Positions 59,254 through 64,000 of a DNA stretch of 64,000 nucleotides are shown piece by piece. The notes below the pieces were generated by a model. That model searched no databases. It was not told the origin of the DNA and was given only the letters and a program-made list of their open reading frames with translations. This stretch comes from Bradyrhizobium sp. SZCCHNS1050 (GTDB lineage Bacteria > Pseudomonadota > Alphaproteobacteria > Rhizobiales > Xanthobacteraceae), in the NCBI RefSeq assembly GCF_032484785.1, contig NZ_JAUETR010000001.1, forward strand, positions 1,364,001 to 1,428,000. Reading direction: 5' to 3'. How positions within the stretch are numbered: position 1 is the first letter of the stretch; each line of letters begins with the position of its first letter. Both the position numbers and the translations under genes were made by a program.

Positions 59254-60090
59254 ATGCTCGCGCTTCCGTTCCATCAAGTCGACGTGTTCTCCAAGGTCGC
59301 CTTCAAAGGCAACCCGCTCGCCGTGATCGCCGAGGCCGACGGCCTCGACGATGCCGCGATGCAGGCGATCGCCAACTGGACCAATCTGTCCGAGACGACC
59401 TTCCTGTCACGCGCTCAGAATCCGGGCGCTGATTATCGCGTGCGCATCTTCACCCCGCAGCGCGAACTGCCTTTTGCGGGCCATCCGACGCTCGGCTCAT
59501 GCCACGTATGGCTCGCGCTCGGCGGCCGGCCGAAGGGCGAGCATGTGGTGCAGGAATGCGGCGCGGGCCTCGTGCGCATCAAGCGTGACGGAGACCGCCT
59601 CGCCTTCGCCGCCCCGCCCCTCCGCCGCTCCGGCGCCGTCGATGCCGAGCTGACGAGCAAGATCGCGGCAGCGCTCGGCATCCCAACGAGCACGATGCGC
59701 GCCGTGCAGTGGATCGACAACGGCCCGGGCTGGATCGGCGTGCTGATCGACTCCCGCCGCGCGCTGCTCGACATCCGCTACAATCCGGCGGCGCTGCCGC
59801 AACAGCCGATCGGCGTGGTTGCGCCATGGGATCGGGCGCAAGATGGCACAGATGCCGACTACGAGGTCCGCGGCTTCATGTGGGGCGGCGGCGAGGACCC
59901 GGTGACGGGCAGCCTCAATGCAAGTTTGGCGCAATGGCTGATCGGAGCGGGAATTGCTCCGAAGCAATACGTCGCCTCCCAGGGCACCGTGCTGGGCCGC
60001 GCCGGCCGCGTCCATGTCGCGCAGGACGGCGACACGATCTGGATCGGCGGCGACGTCGCGCCTGTGGTGAAGGGGACGATCAGCCTGTAA
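59254..60090 (+). CDS. PhzF family isomerase/epimerase-like enzyme
   Basis: A 278-residue protein with the PhzF/diaminopimelate epimerase-like fold. The N-terminus is LPFHQVDVFSKVAFKGNPLAVI, followed by NLSETTFL, RIFTPQRELPFAGHPTLG with the catalytic-Glu region, and the second-half GGGEDPVTGSLNASLAQWLIG. Members isomerise or epimerise small molecules; its substrate is unknown. GGAGGG precedes the ATG. Located with the DUF1127 gene and opposite a MocR regulator. Confidence 0.92.
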   Translation: MLALPFHQVDVFSKVAFKGNPLAVIAEADGLDDAAMQAIANWTNLSETTFLSRAQNPGADYRVRIFTPQRELPFAGHPTLGSCHVWLALGGRPKGEHVVQECGAGLVRIKRDGDRLAFAAPPLRRSGAVDAELTSKIAAALGIPTSTMRAVQWIDNGPGWIGVLIDSRRALLDIRYNPAALPQQPIGVVAPWDRAQDGTDADYEVRGFMWGGGEDPVTGSLNASLAQWLIGAGIAPKQYVASQGTVLGRAGRVHVAQDGDTIWIGGDVAPVVKGTISL

Positions 60091-60135
60091 CGCGCGTCAG
60101 CAGACGGCGATGCGGCCGCGGGGCCGAACGCGTGC

Positions 60136-60756
60136 TCACCGTGCCCGGGTCAGCGCCAGCCACACGCCGCCGCCGATCATGAAGCCGCCGGAGATGCGCG
60201 ACACCAGCCGCGTCCGCCTGGCCGAGAACAGTTTTCGCGCACGGCCCGCGAGCAGCGCATAGATCGCGTCGGTGAGACCCGCGATCACCATGAAGGTGAC
60301 GCCGAGCAAACCGACCTGCGGCACGTGATCCCGGCTCATGTCCATGAACTGCGGCAGGAACGCGCCGAAGAACACCATCACCTTCGGGTTCGAGAGCAGC
60401 ACCAGCAGCCCCTGCAGGAAAAAGCCGCCGCGCGGCGGCGGTGGCGGCGCCTCGCCCGCAGAGATCCCCTCGATCGGCGAGCGGATGAGCTGAATGCCGA
60501 GCCACACCAGATAGGCCGCACCGATCAGTCGTACCCATTCGAACCAATAGCCCATCGTGGCCATCAGCGACGTCAGGCCGACGGCGACGATGCCGATCGC
60601 GATCGCCAGCCCGGTCTGCACGCCGGCGATATTGACGAGCGCGGCGCGGGTCCCGTGGCGCAGACCGTTGGCGATCAGCAGCGTCACGACGGGACCCGGC
60701 AGCAGCGCCAGCCCGATACAGGCGGCGACGAAGGCGAGATAGACTTGCAGGGACAT
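60136..60756 (-). CDS. LysE/RhtB family amino acid exporter
   Basis: A 206-residue membrane protein with six helices. The family motif appears as GLALLPGPVVTLLIANGLRHGTRAA near residues 14-35, followed by YLVWLGIQLI and the second-half FLQGLLVLLSNPKVMVFFGAFLPQF. It exports amino acids or related compounds by proton exchange. The start 60756 gives a protein beginning MSLQVYLAF; the frame upstream is open but not membrane-like. Divergent from the ArsR gene. Confidence 0.92.
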   Translation of the reverse strand: MSLQVYLAFVAACIGLALLPGPVVTLLIANGLRHGTRAALVNIAGVQTGLAIAIGIVAVGLTSLMATMGYWFEWVRLIGAAYLVWLGIQLIRSPIEGISAGEAPPPPPRGGFFLQGLLVLLSNPKVMVFFGAFLPQFMDMSRDHVPQVGLLGVTFMVIAGLTDAIYALLAGRARKLFSARRTRLVSRISGGFMIGGGVWLALTRAR

Positions 60757-60850
60757 GAAGCGCCTCGATGCGAATGAGGCGCTCACTAATGCACGACATG
60801 TCTGCAGAGGGAAGCCCGCTTGTCCTCGCGCGATCCACAACGCAGCGCCC

Positions 60851-60880
60851 TTGACACGCAACCATTTGGTTGCCTATTCT
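60851..60880 (+). promoter_or_regulatory. ArsR-gene promoter with palindromic operator
   Basis: TTGACA (60851-60856) and TATTCT (60875-60880) are 18 bases apart, eight bases before the start codon at 60888, so the message is nearly leaderless. GCAACCATTTGGTTGC (60858-60873) is a perfect palindrome with 7-base arms, placed in the spacer so that a bound ArsR dimer would block polymerase. Confidence 0.75.
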
Positions 60881-60887
60881 TTCTCAC

Positions 60888-61202
60888 ATGGATGATGTCT
60901 TCAAGGCGCTTGCGGACGGCTCACGACGCGCCCTGCTCGACAGGCTCCACGCGCGGAACGGGCAAACCCTGACCGAACTCTGCGACGGCCTCGCGATGAC
61001 GCGACAGGCCGTGACCAAGCACCTTGCCATTCTGGAAGCGGCCAATCTGGTCGCGACGATCCGGCATGGCCGCGAGAAGCTGCACTATCTCAATCCGGTG
61101 CCGATCCATCACATCGGGGAGCGCTGGATCAAGAAATTCGAGCGCGGCAAGCTCGCCGCGCTCAGCGAGTTGAAGCGGCAATTGGAGGAGCGCGATGAGT
61201 AA
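60888..61202 (+). CDS. ArsR-family winged-helix repressor
   Basis: A 104-residue regulator. MDDVFKALADGSRRALLDRLHARNGQTLTEL begins the fold; TRQAVTKHLAILEAANLV is the recognition helix and HGREKLHYLNPVPIH the wing. No cysteine pair typical of metal sensors is seen, so it is probably of the SRPBCC-associated subgroup. ATG 60888 is chosen over 60870 because the latter lies within the promoter. The stop overlaps the next gene by eight bases. Confidence 0.92.
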   Translation: MDDVFKALADGSRRALLDRLHARNGQTLTELCDGLAMTRQAVTKHLAILEAANLVATIRHGREKLHYLNPVPIHHIGERWIKKFERGKLAALSELKRQLEERDE

Positions 61203-61656
61203 GCCCGAATTCGTCTACGTCACGTATATCGCGACGACGCCCGAGAAATTGTGGGAAGCGCTGACATCAAACGAATTCGCGAAGCGCTACTGGTTCGGCA
61301 CCGAACTGCATTCCGATTGGCGCGTCGGCTCGCCGTTCACGCTGGTGACCGACGGGATGACGACGGATGTCGGCCAGATTCTGGAGTTCGATCCGCCACG
61401 CCGGCTCTCCTACACCTTCCAGCACGTCCTGAAAGACGAGTTTCGCAACGAGCAGCCGACCAAGGTCGTGTTCGCGATCGAACAGCACGGCGACTCCGTC
61501 AAGCTGACCCTGACGCATGAAGGCTTCGAAGGGGCGGCAAGATTGCTCGATGCGGTTTCCAACGGCTGGCCCGCGATCATGTCCGGCCTAAAAAGTCTGC
61601 TGGAGACCGGAACGGCGCTGGCGATCCCGATGTCAGCGCTCGGCAAAGGAGTCTGA
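61195..61656 (+). CDS. SRPBCC (AHSA1/START-like) domain protein, copy 1
   Basis: A 153-residue protein with the Bet v1/START-like fold: YVTYIATTPEKLWEALTSNEFAKRYWFG, ILEFDPPRRLSYTFQ, LTHEGFEGAARLLDAVSNGWPAIMSGLKSLLETG. AHSA1-type domains bind hydrophobic ligands. It overlaps the ArsR stop by eight bases and is followed three bases later by a paralogue. Ligand unknown. Confidence 0.92.
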   Translation: MSKPEFVYVTYIATTPEKLWEALTSNEFAKRYWFGTELHSDWRVGSPFTLVTDGMTTDVGQILEFDPPRRLSYTFQHVLKDEFRNEQPTKVVFAIEQHGDSVKLTLTHEGFEGAARLLDAVSNGWPAIMSGLKSLLETGTALAIPMSALGKGV

Positions 61657-61659
61657 GCG

Positions 61660-62172
61660 ATGGATCTTGCAAAGTTCAAGCCCGCCACCGTCTACACGAT
61701 CTACATCGCCGCCAGCCCTGAGAAGGTATGGCAGGCGCTGACCTCCGCCGAGTTCAGCCGACAATATTTCTTCGGCTTCGCCGTGGAAGCCGAACTGAGG
61801 GCGGGCGGCGCCTTCATCGTGCGCGCGCCGGACGGCTCCGAACACATCAGCGGCCAGGTGATCGTCTGCGAGCCGCCGCACCGGCTGACCGTCACGTGGG
61901 ACGTCAACTGGCCCGGCCTCGTCGAGGCACTGGGCCGCACGCTCGTGACCTATGAGATCGAACCGGCCGGCGACGCCGTCCGTCTCACGATGACTGAAGC
62001 GCATGAGCGGCCGCTCTCCGACGACATCCTGTCTGGCGGACGCCAGGGCTGGCCGGCCATCCTGTCGAGCCTCAAGAGCGTGCTCGAGACCGGCAAGCCG
62101 CTCGCGGTGAAGATGACGCCGCCGACGCGCATGCTGGCGGCCCTGAAGGCGATGGGGATTGCAGTGCCTTAA
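61660..62172 (+). CDS. SRPBCC (AHSA1/START-like) domain protein, copy 2
   Basis: A 170-residue paralogue of the preceding protein: VYTIYIAASPEKVWQALTSAEFSRQYFFG, VIVCEPPHRLTVTWD, LSGGRQGWPAILSSLKSVLETGKPLA. The shared GWPAI...SLKS(V/L)LETG segment shows duplication. It is the third gene in the ArsR-controlled operon and ends with VKMTPPTRMLAAL, an extension absent from copy 1. Confidence 0.92.
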   Translation: MDLAKFKPATVYTIYIAASPEKVWQALTSAEFSRQYFFGFAVEAELRAGGAFIVRAPDGSEHISGQVIVCEPPHRLTVTWDVNWPGLVEALGRTLVTYEIEPAGDAVRLTMTEAHERPLSDDILSGGRQGWPAILSSLKSVLETGKPLAVKMTPPTRMLAALKAMGIAVP

Positions 62173-62185
62173 ACGACAACGCCTG

Positions 62186-62608
62186 CTACGACACCGCGGC
62201 GATCTGTGGGATGCTGGCGAGGACGGCGCCGACCTGGACCGCATTGCTCAGCATGCCACCCCAATGTAACCAGCGCAGCCGACGCAGGGCCGTCGCATCG
62301 CCGGAATCCCTGTCGCGGATGCGCGCGTCCATCTGCCGCAGAAACCAGCGGCGCGAGAGCAGCGCGAACGCCGCGATCAGCCCAATGCCCAGCCCCAGAA
62401 CGGGGCGGCCGTCGGCCAGCACGGCGAGCGCGCCGATGCCGCCAGCGATCGAAAGCGCCACGAAGTAGGAGTCGAACATGCCGCGCAGGAGCCGGGTGAC
62501 CGGCACGATGTCGAGCCGCACCAACAGAAAGGCCGGCGCGGCCAGCAGCAGATAGAACATCGGCAGCAACAAGACGATCGTGGCAAACAACGCGATGTTG
62601 TCCGGCAT
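62186..62608 (-). CDS. Small polytopic membrane protein
   Basis: A 140-residue protein with about three to four hydrophobic helices (ALFATIVLLLPMFYLLLAAPAFLLV, VALSIAGGIGALAVLA, VLGLGIGLIAAFALL, NAVQVGAVLASI). GGAGGAGG lies just upstream; ATG 62608 has better spacing than ATG 62611. Function unknown. It converges with the SRPBCC operon. Confidence 0.8.
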   Translation of the reverse strand: MPDNIALFATIVLLLPMFYLLLAAPAFLLVRLDIVPVTRLLRGMFDSYFVALSIAGGIGALAVLADGRPVLGLGIGLIAAFALLSRRWFLRQMDARIRDRDSGDATALRRLRWLHWGGMLSNAVQVGAVLASIPQIAAVS

Positions 62609-62720
62609 CATCCTCCTCCGACATTGGGGCCGGCCGGACCACCGGCGAGCCGCGTTTCGAAACGAGCCCGTTCGACGGCGTCCATGCGCCATCGAACCTA
62701 CGTCGCGGCTCGCCCTTGCC

Positions 62721-63497
62721 TTATGCCGGAGCTACGATCCGGCGGTACAGATGCCAGGTCGCATGGCCTAGCACCGGCACAGTGACCAGCAGCCCGAGGA
62801 AGTACGGTAATGCCGAAATGATCAGCAGCACGGTGATGACGGCGGCCCAGCCGATCATCGGGCCGGGACTCGTCACGACCGCGCGCACGCTGGTGATCAT
62901 CGCCGTCACGAAATCGACGTCGCGCTCCAGCAGCAGCGGAAACGACACGACCGTGAGCGAGAACAGCACCAGCGATAGAGCGGCGCCGTCGAGATTGCCG
63001 ATCGCGAGGAAGAGCAGACCCTCGTTGGTCGTCAGCACCACGGTCATGAATTCCTTGATGCTGGAGAACGAGGCATTGAGCCCGAGCAGCAGCGCGATCA
63101 GGAGGCGCACCTGGTACATCCAGATGATGAAGAAAAATAGTGTCACGAACGCCATCCAGCCGATCTCGCCGCGCGAAGTGATCGTGCGCCAGATCCCGCC
63201 ATAGGAAATCGGCTGGCCGAGTTCGCGGCGGCGGCTGACCTCGTAGAGACCGATCGCGACGAACGGGCCGATCAGCGCAAACCCCGCGGCCAGCGGATAG
63301 GCCAAGTAGACCATCCCGAAGGCGGTGACGCACAGCACGATGCTGATGCCGCCGAGTACGTAGATCAGCCCGAAAGCAAGGCCGAACATGGGCTGAGCCT
63401 GAAAATCGCGGAGGCCTTGCGTCAAGGCTTCGGCAATATCGGCCGTGGTGATGCGGCGCACCACGGGATCGGATCGTCCCGAGACGGATGCGGTCAT
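62721..63497 (-). CDS. DUF2189 membrane protein
   Basis: A 258-residue protein with about six helices. The start VVRRITTADIAEALTQGLRDFQAQPMFGLAFG is typical of DUF2189, as are VYLAYPLAAGFALIGPFVAIGLYEVSRRRELG and FSLTVVSFPLLLERDVDFVTAMI. The function of the family is unknown. The gene upstream on the same strand is the acyl-CoA synthetase, about 210 bases away. Confidence 0.9.
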   Translation of the reverse strand: MTASVSGRSDPVVRRITTADIAEALTQGLRDFQAQPMFGLAFGLIYVLGGISIVLCVTAFGMVYLAYPLAAGFALIGPFVAIGLYEVSRRRELGQPISYGGIWRTITSRGEIGWMAFVTLFFFIIWMYQVRLLIALLLGLNASFSSIKEFMTVVLTTNEGLLFLAIGNLDGAALSLVLFSLTVVSFPLLLERDVDFVTAMITSVRAVVTSPGPMIGWAAVITVLLIISALPYFLGLLVTVPVLGHATWHLYRRIVAPA

Positions 63498-63705
63498 CGG
63501 CGGTCCCTCCTGAATGTTGTTGTTGCCGTGATGCTAACAGCGGGAGGGCGGGGATTTCAATTTCAACTTGTGGGCAGAGGGGCGGAGCGATCACATATGA
63601 CGATGCAGTTTTGCACTCGTCTGTCGCCATCCGTCGTGCCGTGCGGGACTGCCGGCGAGGCGAGGGAGCCAGGCGCACCATTGGGCACCCACGAACGGGA
63701 GCCCC

Positions 63706-64000
63706 CTACCCCCGCGCCCGCAACTCCCGCCTCAGCACCTTGCCGGTCGCCGTCATCGGCAGGGTGTCGGTGAATTCAACGTGGCGCGGGTATTCGTGCG
63801 CGGCAAGCTTCACTTTGACGAAGTCCTGGATCTCTCGCGACAGCGTGTCATTTGCAACGAAGCCAGGGCGCAGCACGATCCACGCCTTGATGGCCTCCGT
63901 GCGCACCGGGTCGGGAATGCCGACGACGGCCGCCAGCGCGACTGCCGGATGCTTGAGCAGCGTGTCCTCGATCTCCGCCGGGCCGATGCGATAGCCGGCC
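63706..64000 (-). CDS. Acyl-CoA synthetase (AMP-forming), C-terminal part (partial)
   Basis: The frame runs off the end of the window, giving the last 97 residues. AGYRIGPAEIEDTLLKHPAV is the hinge motif (A8), and FTDTLPMTATGKVLRREL contains the catalytic Lys (A10) that contacts AMP. Enzymes of this class activate carboxylic acids to acyl-CoA using ATP. The substrate cannot be told from this end. Confidence 0.9.
   Translation of the reverse strand, partial: AGYRIGPAEIEDTLLKHPAVALAAVVGIPDPVRTEAIKAWIVLRPGFVANDTLSREIQDFVKVKLAAHEYPRHVEFTDTLPMTATGKVLRRELRARG

Overview
The window looks like a chromosomal segment of a high-GC alphaproteobacterium of the order Rhizobiales, most likely Bradyrhizobium or a close relative. 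The signs are a rhizobial dnaG-rpoD pair, a 1217-residue PutA without an N-terminal DNA-binding region, DUF1127 and DUF2189 proteins, a Fiu-type TonB receptor with ExbB/ExbD/TonB, and several families of dispersed intergenic repeats. This assignment rests on protein resemblance read by eye; no database search was possible.

Layout. 1-9.1 kb: end of a flavin monooxygenase with its DUF2783 partner, unknown membrane and soluble proteins, VOC and HAD proteins, DUF427, a large polytopic membrane protein, a metallo-beta-lactamase-fold protein with altered metal ligands, and a cyanuric acid hydrolase/barbiturase-type enzyme whose N-terminus seems frameshifted. 9.6-16.5 kb: an iron-acquisition block (siderophore receptor, PiuC/YbiX-type dioxygenase, exbB-exbD-tonB and a clear terminator). 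Copies of a ~125-bp repeat lie before and after exbBD-tonB. 16.7-20.8 kb: beta-barrel porin, cupredoxin, cytochrome b561-type protein and PepSY protein, all on the minus strand.

21.7-29.1 kb is the most unusual part. It is a tightly packed three-gene minus-strand operon encoding (i) a 1769-residue protein that keeps the outline of the first half of an SF1/AAA_11-type helicase but has lost the Walker A motif and altered Walker B, and that is joined to a Pro/Ala linker, one membrane segment and a periplasmic domain; (ii) a membrane-anchored SUMF1-fold protein lacking the formylglycine-generating cysteine motif; (iii) a secreted DUF4399 protein. I propose this as a candidate undescribed envelope-spanning system.

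29.9-34.1 kb: an RND efflux adaptor and CusA/CzcA-like pump. 34.2-39.2 kb: an accessory island with an IS1182-type element, a protein with an RX4H (HEPN-like) motif, a 69-residue protein and a ParA-type ATPase with a well-formed promoter carrying operator-like palindromes. It is bounded by a large dispersed repeat that also occurs near 2.2-2.65 kb in the opposite orientation.

39.2-64 kb is mostly core genome: amidohydrolase, PutA, lytic transglycosylase, OmpA-family protein, DCC-family and DUF817 proteins, rpoD with its terminator, dnaG lacking zinc ligands, gamma-glutamylcyclotransferase-like, transglutaminase, N-formylglutamate amidohydrolase, a MocR regulator divergent from a DUF1127-phzF pair, a LysE exporter, an ArsR regulator with an operator-bearing promoter driving two SRPBCC paralogues, two membrane proteins and the end of an acyl-CoA synthetase. 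No tRNA, rRNA or CRISPR array was seen.
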